A DNA stretch of 64,000 bases from Ilex aquifolium. Taxonomy: Eukaryota; Streptophyta; Magnoliopsida; Aquifoliales; Aquifoliaceae. The first letter of the stretch is position 1; each line of letters starts with the position of its first letter. The translations under genes were made by a program, and so were the position numbers. The DNA lies in assembly GCA_951799425.1 (NCBI GenBank), contig OX637391.1, forward strand, positions 27,957,701-28,021,700, given 5' to 3'. Below, one piece after another: positions 46,929 through 55,889 of this stretch. Below the pieces are notes generated by a model. It did not search any database. It had not been told where the DNA came from and worked only from the letters and a program-made list of their open reading frames with translations.

Positions 46929-48856
46929 TGATGAGAGCATAATATTGCATATTTGAAGGGCTCATTACATGCATTATAACTCAACTTTTGCATTTAAATA
47001 CTTAGTGTTAGCCAAAATTGTCAATAATGTTGATATTTTGATGTTGCATGTTTTTATACCTTAAATCATGTATTTTATAACCTTGCAACTATGATGGATG
47101 TGTGGTGAAGGCATAAACACAATACATGAAGAATTGGAGGCTTAAAAGTGAAGAAATCAATAAGGCATTGGTGCTTGGGAACAAGGGCATCAGCAGCCAC
47201 ATCATTTGGAAGCACTGCCTTGGTTTTCCTCTATTTTGGAAATGATCTACTCAGAATCAGGAAAAGTTCAAAACATGAAAGTTGTAGATCTGGATGTCTT
47301 CTATATTATGTCCAAATTTCAGCTCAATCGGATGGTTGGATCAAAAGTTATGCCAATTCTACGACAACTGGTCCAGAGCATACAACTACCGGTAGTTAGC
47401 ACTCCAGTAGCAAATGACTACCGGTAGTTATCACTCCAGTAGCCAATAACTACCGGTAGTCACTACCGGTAGGTCGTCCATAAGTGCCCAGAACGACTTC
47501 TTTCTTGCTCCACTTGCTTGGGGGTCCCACCTACACTTCTCCCACGCCTAGCCCAACATTTCCTTACACATTTACAGGCATCTCTTACACATTTTGAAGA
47601 CTTTGGAGGCTTGGCATTGAATGAAAGAGAGAGGGAAGTGGGCTGCCAGGGAGTTGCAGGCTAGCCTACCAATGCTTTCAACTCAGCCCCCTATGATGGG
47701 AGGTCTGCACACAGCTAAGGGGGAGCCTCATGCACGAAATTGGAAGTCTCCCACACACCATTATATTCAGCATTACACACACACTGTATTAGAGAGTTGG
47801 CTACCTAAGCTTAGGATTAGATATAGAAAGCTCCAAGGGGGAAGATGATGAATAGTGCTCAAAGTGATGTTTTTGCATTTTTCTTCCACTCTTTCACTTG
47901 TAGTTTAATGTAAGAACCTTGTAAGCTTCATTTATTGTCTTTAATGTCATTCCTTTCAAGTTTATTGCAAGTTTACTTTCATGTTCTTCATTTCACCATT
48001 GTTATTTAAGTTTTCTTCATTTCAAGCTTTTATATTGGGTATTGCATATTTTTCCTTCATAGCTTTAGATTTCTTGTTGTAAGTTAAGTTCCATGCTCCA
48101 TTTCCCTTCCATGTCCATTTCCTTTATGCTTGTCTTGCATTGTTAATATGAGTAGCTAGGATTTAAGTTGGTTAATCCAAGGGAAAATTCCTCTTGGGAA
48201 TACCATTTTCAACTCTTCTTCATTCCTCCCTTTAGAGTCAAATGGTTCGGTTTGACGGGGTTGAGAGTGGATGAGTTGGTGAGCCTTTGATCTTCCGTAG
48301 GCCTAGTCACGGTTTATGCTTAGATACTCACCAATCTCGTCCCTAGCTTCCCCCGAATCAATCGTTCATTCATGTTCAATCGGAGGAAAGCTTTGAGTTG
48401 ATTTGGTATTCCCATTGGAATGAACCCTTTGGATTAGCCAACACTTGCTTTCTTGCATTTTCATTTTGAACAAAACTCACCAAAACACAAATACAAGATT
48501 TTACACTTTCTTTTCACTTTTGCAAAATCACTTTCACAAAAACTCAAACAAAAGATTTTACATTTTCTTTTCACTTTTGCAAAATCACTTTCACAAAACT
48601 CACTTTCCTTCCCTGAGGAGACGACCTTGGAATACTCTTCCAAGTAAAACACCGACAACGAAAGACTCCTTGTGATTGGGGAGCACTTTTGTTCACCACA
48701 CACGCATTTCATTTCATACATTTTGTTCATCACATTTCCATTCACATCCATTTTGTTGTTGTGGGAGAGTGACACTCCCCCATTCCTATAAGCCATACAC
48801 ATAGTTGAGGGTGATGTTAAGCGGTTAGGAAACAACACCGCATTTCCAACCAATCA
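46929..48856 (+). repeat. 5' LTR of E
   Basis: 1928 bp, TGATGAGAGCATAATATTGC to CAACCAATCA. The cassette of ACTACCGGTAGT palindromes is at 47391-47475, followed by GGGGGTCCCACCTACACTTC. A 60-bp direct repeat (ACTTTCTTTTCACTTTTGCA unit) lies near 48500-48600. Confidence 0.93.
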
Positions 48857-48859
48857 TTT

Positions 48860-48877
48860 TGGCGCCGTTGCCGGGGA
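48860..48877 (+). promoter_or_regulatory. Primer-binding site of E (tRNA-Asp type)
   Basis: TGGCGCCGTTGCCGGGGA three bases after the 5' LTR; the same as in A and B. Confidence 0.93.
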
Positions 48878-48988
48878 AGGTAAAGCGTCGAGTTCGAGGG
48901 TGATTTTGGGACGGCATAAGGTAAGTCTTGTGATTTTCATCACGGGCCAAGGTATGTCGTCTAACTTGTAAATATTTTGTTTTATATA

Positions 48989-49825
48989 ATGTCTTATAAT
49001 TATTATGAAAATGTATCAAATGCCCCTTATTTTGAAAATGTGTGTGAGATTTGTGATGACCTTGGGCTCATCTCTTGTATGTGCCAAATAAATTATCCGG
49101 TTCAAGACTTTGCATGCGAAAACTTTTACCCCAACCATTATGTTTCACCGAGTTATCCGAGTTATGGTTGGGAGAATGAACCGTATAATTTTCCATCCAA
49201 TCTCACACCACCAAATGAATTTTGTCATTATCCAACGTATGACGACTTAACCGAACAAGCATTGGAAAATACTTTTTGCGAGTTTATGCAATGCCAATTG
49301 GAATTCAATGCCCAATTAGGCGAGTTTATGCAAAGCCAAATGGAATTCAATGCCCAAATAACTCAACAACTTGATACATTGACTAATGCTATAATTGTTA
49401 TGCATGAAGAACAACACCTTGAGCATAGTCAATATATTGAGAATGATCCCCCCAATGAAATGCATATTAATGTTGAATCTCCCACCACTCTAGATTGTGA
49501 AACATTTAATGAAGTTATTATCTCACATGAGGCTAATGAGTCCAATGTCATTTTGCCATCTTTGAGTGGTGTTGAGATTCACATTTCTCAACTTGGGGAG
49601 GGCATTGCAATGGAGTCAAGTGTTGAAACTTGTAAAGAAAAATTGTATACTCCATTTGTGGGATTGCATAAACTTGCCTACACATCTATTTGGTTGAGAA
49701 TTTTTAATCAACATCCTTTATATGTTTGGATAGATGGTTTAAGAAGGGCATTGATGCAACAAAAAAATTTTAAAATCAAAAAAATCCATGGGCGTAAGGT
49801 CATATCCGAATTGAAGCCGGATTGA
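48989..49825 (+). CDS. Single ORF of non-autonomous element E with a gag-tail-like segment
   Basis: An uninterrupted 278-codon frame starting Met-Ser-Tyr-Asn-Tyr-Tyr (first ATG after the primer site that opens it). The N-terminal third is rich in Tyr, Cys, Pro and Asn. Two tandem copies of Glu-Phe-Met-Gln-x-Gln-x-Glu-Phe-Asn-Ala-Gln (about 49282-49365) run into Leu-Asp-Thr-Leu-Thr-Asn-Ala. This resembles the gag linker of A, Phe-Ile-Gln-Ser-Gln-Thr-Thr-Phe-Asn-Asn...Leu-Thr-Lys-Ile-Thr-Asn-Ala (about 10638-10710). The rest I do not recognise. No zinc knuckle or enzyme motif is visible. It could be a gag-derived RNA-binding or packaging protein, or just a passenger frame. Confidence 0.6.
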   Translation: MSYNYYENVSNAPYFENVCEICDDLGLISCMCQINYPVQDFACENFYPNHYVSPSYPSYGWENEPYNFPSNLTPPNEFCHYPTYDDLTEQALENTFCEFMQCQLEFNAQLGEFMQSQMEFNAQITQQLDTLTNAIIVMHEEQHLEHSQYIENDPPNEMHINVESPTTLDCETFNEVIISHEANESNVILPSLSGVEIHISQLGEGIAMESSVETCKEKLYTPFVGLHKLAYTSIWLRIFNQHPLYVWIDGLRRALMQQKNFKIKKIHGRKVISELKPD

Positions 49826-49990
49826 CATGAGCCCTTGTTGTTTTGTTTCCATGTACATAGTAGTTAGATCTCTTTTATTGTCATATTTTTATTTTTCATG
49901 TCGTTGTAGTATAATGGTGAGTATCATTGTAGTTTAGATTTTAACATGAAGCATGTTTCAGCGGGAGTAGTTTGGCAGACAAAGCAGAAC

Positions 49991-50082
49991 AGTACCGGTA
50001 CCAAATGGTACCGGTACCCAGTACCGGTACTAAAAACCTACTGGAATCTGAGTACCGGTACCCAGTACCGGTACTGTTTGCC
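49991..50082 (+). repeat. Internal GTACCGGTAC cassette of E
   Basis: Five TACCGGTA units in pairs (AGTACCGGTACC, TGGTACCGGTACC, AGTACCGGTACT), with CTACTGGAAT between pairs, followed by TGCCTGACAGACCCAATCTC text like that after the LTR cassette of A. Unlike A and B, this palindrome (GTACCGGTAC) is not the one in E's own LTRs (CTACCGGTAG). Confidence 0.85.
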
Positions 50083-50285
50083 TGACAGACCCAATCTCTG
50101 CAATGCTACTCCACCTGCTTTGAGGGCATCACCAGCATTCCTCCCCCATGTTCTAGTCTAAGTTGGGGGGTGTAAATGAGCTTTGTGTGTTTCATTTTCT
50201 CTTTTATGTTTATATATATAAAAAAAAAAAGGGGGTATCTCATTTCCCATTTTACCTTCATTATTTTCATTGCATGATTCCTTGT

Positions 50286-50321
50286 GCATTGAGGACAATG
50301 CATAGTTCAAGTTGGGGGGTG
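50286..50321 (+). promoter_or_regulatory. Internal hairpin and polypurine-like tract of E
   Basis: GCATTG, loop AGGA, CAATGC, then ATAGTTC and AAGTTGGGGGGTG (50309-50321). Same arrangement and near-identical sequence as in A and B, although E has lost the enzymes. Confidence 0.7.
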
Positions 50322-52001
50322 AGGTGCACCATTTACATGTTCCACCACTTTTTGTATAGAATAAGTTGGAAATGTGAAAATTTTAAAATTTTTTGACCAT
50401 TTTTGTGAAAAGTATTCAATATTGAACTATATTCCTCTATCCTAATTGTTATGGGATTTGTGAATTGCTTGATCTTCATTTTTAACTTTGAATACATGAG
50501 CACATTATAGAAGTTTATCCTATGTTTGAGTATCACATATGTGTTTTCTTTCAAACTCAACCATTGTGCACCTTGAATGTGTAATTTGGACAATTTACGG
50601 ATTGAGTTCACATTTGAGTGCTTGACATGAATAGTGGAGATGAGTAAGTACCCGTGTGAGCTTTAGTGCCAATTCTTGTTTGGAGGGAACTTACATTTAC
50701 TCAAGGAACAATTTTTCAAATTCCACATTTGTTCAATAATCTCATTATGCTTGTTTTGGTTAGGTGTATTTGGGTAGTTGATTGACTTTGTCTTGATTGT
50801 ACAATGCTCCCATATGCTTATCTAGAGATGATCTTAGGCCATTTTTGAATGCTTTGAGCCTAAGCCTTTTTCTTGTGAAATTTATCCCTAGTGCCATGAT
50901 TGAGCCTTAATTGAATTCATTTCTATGCCACACATTGAACCAAGCCAAAGAAAATAAGAAATACCTACCTTACCTTGGTTGTTCCTAAAACAAAAATGAG
51001 TGATTGCAAGAGAAGGAAGTATGGTGTGGAAACTCAAGCAAAAAGGGGTGAATGATGTTGGAACGCATAGAGTTCAATGAAAGAAAAAAAAAATGATAAT
51101 CCAAGAAAAGGAAGAAAAGGGATGAGAAGAAGAAAAGAAAGAGAAAAAGAAAAGGGAAAAATGTAAAGGAAAAGAAAGAAAAGAAACAAAGGATGTGGTG
51201 ATGGTGTGAAAATCAAAATCCCATAAAAGGGAAGTGTTTTTCTAAGATTAATGTCTCTCACTCGGAACAACCCTCTTTGTTATCCTATATCCTTCGTTTC
51301 CCTTACCACAACATCACCCCAAGGCCCCATTATAACCCATGAAAGTCCTAAAAGATCTAGAGAAGCATGGGGGATGCATACTTTTAAAGAAAAAGAGAAG
51401 TTAATTTTACTATCTAATGCCCTAGCATTCCTTTCATGAGATTATGCCAAGGTTGTTTCATTTGTATACATGTGCTTCATTTTTGGATTATATGTGAGCA
51501 TTTTGGTTTGTGAATAAGATTCTATCTCACATATACACATGGAGTGCATGCTAGGATAATCATTGAGTTATTCATTTTTGAGAGAAACCCTTGGTGAGTT
51601 TTTGCATCAAAGCTTAATTTGGATAGCCACGTGAATGTGAATTCCGTTGTGTAAATGCTTAAATTACATGTTCAGTTCACACACACATGAGTTTTGAAAG
51701 GAAATGTATAGGTAAATACTCTAGAATAGCATTTAAAGCTATAATGTGTTGCATGTGTTTTTAGTTAGGATGTTTTCAACATAGTTTTTTTTATTGAAAT
51801 CCCATCGCTAGTTAAGATAGGGGAATATACTTTAAATATTGGATATTAGCAAGAAGTTTTTAGGTACCTTCACTGGAAACCTTCACGAGACAAAACTCGT
51901 CCACTAGGGATCACCTAGGGGTTTAAAGGCTTGTTGCATGTGCTAAATGCAATTGCGGAATTAGTATAGGTTTATTTTTGTTTGCTTGCTTTTACATTTT
52001 G

Positions 52002-52037
52002 TTTGCTAGGGACTAGCAAAGCTTAAGTTGGGGGGTG
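52002..52037 (+). promoter_or_regulatory. Hairpin plus polypurine tract before the 3' LTR of E
   Basis: TTTGCTAG (52002-52009), loop GGA, CTAGCAAA (52013-52020): a perfect 8-bp stem. Then GCTT and AAGTTGGGGGGTG (52025-52037), ending at LTR start TGATGAG. Confidence 0.88.
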
Positions 52038-53991
52038 TGATGAGCGCATAATATTGCATATTTGAAGGACTCATTACATGCATTATAACTCAACTTTTGC
52101 ATTTAAATACTTAGTGTTAGCCAAAATTGTCAATAATATTGATATTTTGATGTTGCATGTTTTTATACCTTAAATCGTGTATTTTATAACCTTGCAACTA
52201 TGATGGATGTGTGGTGAAGACATAGACACAATACATGAAGAATTGGAGGCTTAAAAGTGAAGAAATCAATAAGGCATTGGTGCTTGGGAACAAGGGCATC
52301 AACAACCACATCATTTGGAAGCACTACCTTGGTTTTCCTCCATTTTGGCCATGATCTACTCAGAATCAGGAAAATTTCAAAACATGAAAGTTGTAGATCT
52401 AGATGTCTTCTATATTGTGTCCAAATTTCAGCTCAATCGGATGGTTGGATCAAAAGTTATGCCAATTCTACAACAACTGGTCCAGAGTAGACAACTACCG
52501 GTAGTTAGCACTCCAGTAGCAAATGACTACCGGTAGTTATCACTCCAGTAGCCAATAACTACCGGTAGTCACTACCGGTAGGTCGTCCATAAGTGCCCAG
52601 AACGACTTCTTTCTTGCTCCACTTGCTTGGGGGTCCCACCTACACTTCTCCCACGCCTAGCCCAACATTTCCTTACACATTTACAGGCATCTCTTACACA
52701 TTTTGAAGACTTTGGAGGCTTGGCATTGAATGAAAGAGAGAGGGAAGTGGGCTGCCGGGGGAGTTGCGGGATAGCCTGCCAATGCTTTCAACTCAGCCCC
52801 CTATGATGGGAGGTCTGCACACAGCTAAGGGGGAGCCTCATGCACGAAATTGGAAGTCTCCCACACACCATTATATTCAGCATTACACACACATTGTATT
52901 AGAGAGTTGGCTACCTAAGCTTAGGATTAGATATAGAAAGCTCCAAGGGGGAAGATGATGAATAGTGCTCAAAGTGACGTTTTTGCATTTTTCTTCCACT
53001 CTTTCACTTGTAGTTTAATGTAAGAACCTTGTAAGCTTCATTTATTGTCTTTAATGTCATTCCTTTCAAGTTTATTGCAAGTTTACTTTCATGTTCTTCA
53101 TTTCACCATTGTTATTTAAGTTTTCTTCATTTCAAGCTTTTATATTGGGTATTGCATATTTTTCCTTCATAGCTTTAGATTTCTTGTTGTAAGTTAAGTT
53201 ACATGCTCCATTTCCCTTCCATGTCCATTTCCTTTATGCTTGTCTTGCATTGTTAATATGAGTAGCTAGGATTTAAGTTGGTTAATCCAAGGGAAAATTC
53301 CTCTTGGGAATACCATTTTCAACTCTTCTTCATTCCTCTCTTTAGAGTCAAATGGTTCGGTTTGACGGGGTTGAGAGTGGATGAGTTGGTGAGCCTTTGA
53401 TATTCCGTAGGCCTAGTCACGGTTTATGCTTAGATACTCACCAATCTCGTCCCTAGCTTCCCCCGAATCAATCGTTCATTCATGTTTAATCGGAGGAAGG
53501 CTTTGAGTTGATTTGGTATTCCCATTGGAATGAACCCTTTGGATTAGCCAACACTTGCTTTCTTGCATTTTCATTTTGAACAAAACTCACCAAAACACAA
53601 ATACAAGATTTTACACTTTCTTTTCACTTTTGCAAAATCACTTTCACAAAAACTCAAACAAAAGATTTTACATTTTCTTTTCACTTTTGCAAAATCACTT
53701 TCACAAAACTCCCTTTCCTTCCCTGAGGAGACGACCTTGAAATACTCTTCCAAGTAAAACACCGACAACGAAAGACTCCTTGCGATTGGGGAGCACTTTT
53801 GTTCACCACACACGCATTTCATTTCATACATTTTGTTCATCACATTTCCATTCACATCCATTTTGTTGTTGTTTCCTATCTTCTTGCATCATCCGGAGGG
53901 AGAGTGACACTCCCCCATTCCTATAAGCCATACACATAGTTGAGGGTGATGTTAAGCGGTTAGGAAACAACACCGCATTTCCAACCAATCA
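52038..53991 (+). repeat. 3' LTR of E
   Basis: 1954 bp, nearly the same as the 5' LTR. The cassette is at 52493-52588. It keeps a short stretch near 53873-53899 (CTTGCATCATCCGGAGG) that the 5' copy lacks. It ends CCAACCAATCA, then the GTAAC duplication. Confidence 0.93.
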
Positions 53992-54860
53992 GTAACCTTC
54001 TTTTAATGTCTTTAATGTCATTTATTTCAAGTTTAGTTCTACATTTTACATTTCACCATTGTTGCTTCCAAGTTTTCTTCATTTCTTGCTTTAAAATGGG
54101 TATTGAATATTTTTCTTCTTAGTTTAAGTTTCCTTGCTTTAAGTTAAGTTTCAATCTTCATTTCTTCATTATGTCTCTTTACATCATGTCTTTCTTGCTT
54201 AGCATGAGTAGCTAGATTTTTAGTTGGTTAATCCAAGGGAGACCTCCCCGTGAGGATTCCATTTCAACTTTTCTTTTTTCCTCCACTCGATGTACGGTGG
54301 TTCGGTTTGACTGGGTTGAGAGTGGATACGATTGTGAGTCCTTGATATCCCGGAGGCCTGGTCACGGTTTATGCTTGGATCCTCACCTCCATTTCGTCCC
54401 TAGCTTCCCACGAATCAATCGTTCATCTATGCATCATTGGAGGAAGGCTTTGAGTTGGATTGACATCCCCATTGGAGTGAACTCTTTGGATTAGCCAACA
54501 CTTGTTTTATTTCATTTTCATTCACAAACTTCACTCCCCAAACCAAAACTCAAAATATTTTACACTTTTCTCTTTTATTCACCGAAATCACCTTCACACA
54601 ATTGAACTTTCCTTCCCTGAGGAGACGACCTTGGAATACTTTTCCAAGTAAAACACGACAAGCAAAAGTCTCTCTGCGCTTGGGGAGCATTTTTGTTCAC
54701 ACACGCATTTCATACATTTCATTCCATCCACCATTCCATTGCCCTTTCTTTTGACATCATCCCAAGGGAGAGTGACACTCCCTTCGTGCCTACATCATAT
54801 ACACATTAAGGGATGATTTTAGGAGGTTAAGAACAACAACGGTTTTGACCAAGCAGTGGT

Positions 54861-55325
54861 ATATGGAACATGTCAGGAAAAGTGTGGGAGAAGTGTAGGT
54901 GGGACCCCCAAGCAGTTCGAGCCAAGTTGTAGAAGTCTGGCGTTTTCAGTAAAACCTACCAGTAGGTCGATGGGAAACCTACCGGTAGGTTTTACTCCAA
55001 TGAGCAAAAACTATCGGTAGGTTTGCAGTAGGTGCACATCCAGTAGCCAAAACCTACCGGTATGACCTACCAATAGGTTTTCCCTTATTTTTCTCAATGC
55101 TTGGTTCCTTCACCTTCCATGTTCTTGTCAAGCCTCCCCCTCAATTCCATTGACCTTAAGCACCATGATAGGGGCTAACATGCATCATTTAAGCTCTTTT
55201 ATCTTCAAACACACCAAAACCTCATTAAAAGCTCGAAACATTACATTTCCTCACATATTCACCACAAAAGCATGCATAAAAAGGGTGAAAATGTACATAA
55301 GATATGCAATATTTTGTGCTAATCA
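54861..55325 (-). repeat. 5' LTR of C, upstream piece
   Basis: On the minus strand it begins TGATTAGCACAAAATATTGC, like A and B, and runs to the D insertion. It includes AACCTACCGGTAGGTT palindromes (54953-55078) and the GGGGGTCCCACCTACACTTC block (54887-54910). GGGAT (55326-55330) next to it is the presumed target duplication of C. Confidence 0.87.
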
Positions 55326-55625
55326 GGGATCATGTTGTAGTGGAGGACCTTATTCATCATCCCGTAAGAGTGTTTGAGGCCCCCGACTTGAATTGTCCCT
55401 TTAAATTGGATCGGGTCCTCGTACATCAGCTCCACATACTCCGGGATTGTCTTTATCCCAGGGATGTTGTGTGGATACACCAGGACATTGGGGGGAGGCC
55501 TCTAATACTTCATCAGGGTAGAAATCAAGTTTTGAGTCACATCAAAGGTCCTCCCCCTCACATTTGTCCTCAAAACACAGCTATCCTCGTCCACTACCTT
55601 CAATTTTTGATCATATTGCAATTTC
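55326..55625 (-). pseudogene. Env-like remnant G, the target of element C
   Basis: Minus-strand reading shows Gly-Gly-Leu-Lys-His-Ser-Tyr-Gly-Met-Met-Asn-Lys-Val-Leu-His-Tyr-Asn (about 55332-55383) and Leu-Arg-Thr-Asn-Val-Arg-Gly-Arg near 55550-55575. These match the env-like regions of A and B. It is cut by C on the left, and its continuation is outside the window. Broken fossil of an older Athila-type element on the minus strand. Confidence 0.72.
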
Positions 55626-55629
55626 GGAA

Positions 55630-55720
55630 TACTTCTACCGGTAGGTAATCATCGTTCTACCAGTACAAGAGCTCTCTGGAACGTTTCTACCGGTAGATAA
55701 TCAATGTTCTATCGGTAGAA
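55630..55720 (-). repeat. CTACCGGTAG palindrome cassette upstream of remnant G
   Basis: Three or four units around TTCTACCGGTAGA and variants. Read on the minus strand it lies just upstream of the env-like remnant, the same place as the internal cassettes of A and B. Confidence 0.75.
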
Positions 55721-55889
55721 GAACCTAGTTTGCCCTGATTCAATCCTTTTTCAAATTCCAACTCATCCAATCTCATACAACATCCACCCAAACCCATAAA
55801 ACATCAAAATTTACACAAAATGTAGTTCATATGAGTTCGTTTTATAATCCTTTATACAATATTACGTGTCCAAAAACTAATTACACACT

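Larger units (their letters stand above)
49826..52001 (+). other. Noncoding 3' half of E, homologous to the Athila post-pol spacer
   Basis: Contains a TACCGGTA palindrome cassette (49991-50082), then TAAGTTGGGGGGTG at 50159-50172, then the hairpin/G-tract at 50286-50321. The stretch from about 50320 to 51960 is collinear with 15060-16700 in A and 32720-34400 in B. No env-like sequence and no credible gene. A purine-rich run lies at 51070-51190. Confidence 0.7.
46929..53991 (+). mobile_element. Element E: non-autonomous Athila-derived LTR element, looks whole
   Basis: Flanked by GTAAC (46924-46928 and 53992-53996). LTRs are 46929-48856 and 52038-53991, 7063 bp overall, with only 3.2 kb of internal sequence. 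It has a perfect tRNA-Asp primer site, polypurine tract and one 278-codon frame, but no protease, RT or integrase, so it could have moved only with enzymes from a relative. The LTRs look about 98% alike by eye apart from one ~26-bp length difference, making it probably the youngest datable element here. Confidence 0.92.
45946..54855 (+). mobile_element. Solo LTR D, split by element E
   Basis: Flanked by GTGGT at 45941-45945 and 54856-54860. The two parts, 45946-46928 and 53997-54855, add up to one 1842-bp LTR (TGATGAGCACAAAATATTGC to GACCAAGCA) with no primer site or internal sequence, so it is a solo LTR. It carries a GTACCGGTAC cassette at 46403-46473 and the GGGCCCACCTACACTTCTCC block. It is related to, but distinct from, the LTRs of E and H. 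Confidence 0.9.
37933..55325 (-). mobile_element. Element C: Athila-like retrotransposon, minus strand, multiply interrupted
   Basis: On the minus strand: 5' LTR (in two pieces, 54861-55325 and 44754-45945), a worn tRNA-Asp primer site, gag, protease, RT (with a hAT-like insertion), RNase H, integrase and the start of the 3' spacer, where element B interrupts it at 37933. Its 3' spacer, env-like region and 3' LTR must lie left of the window. It is broken, with around eight or more breaks in gag-pol. It is older than B, D, E and the hAT element. Confidence 0.88.

Noticed and set aside
55304-55648. Plus-strand frame over remnant G
   Set aside because: The minus strand of the same stretch matches the env-like family; the plus frame is antisense.
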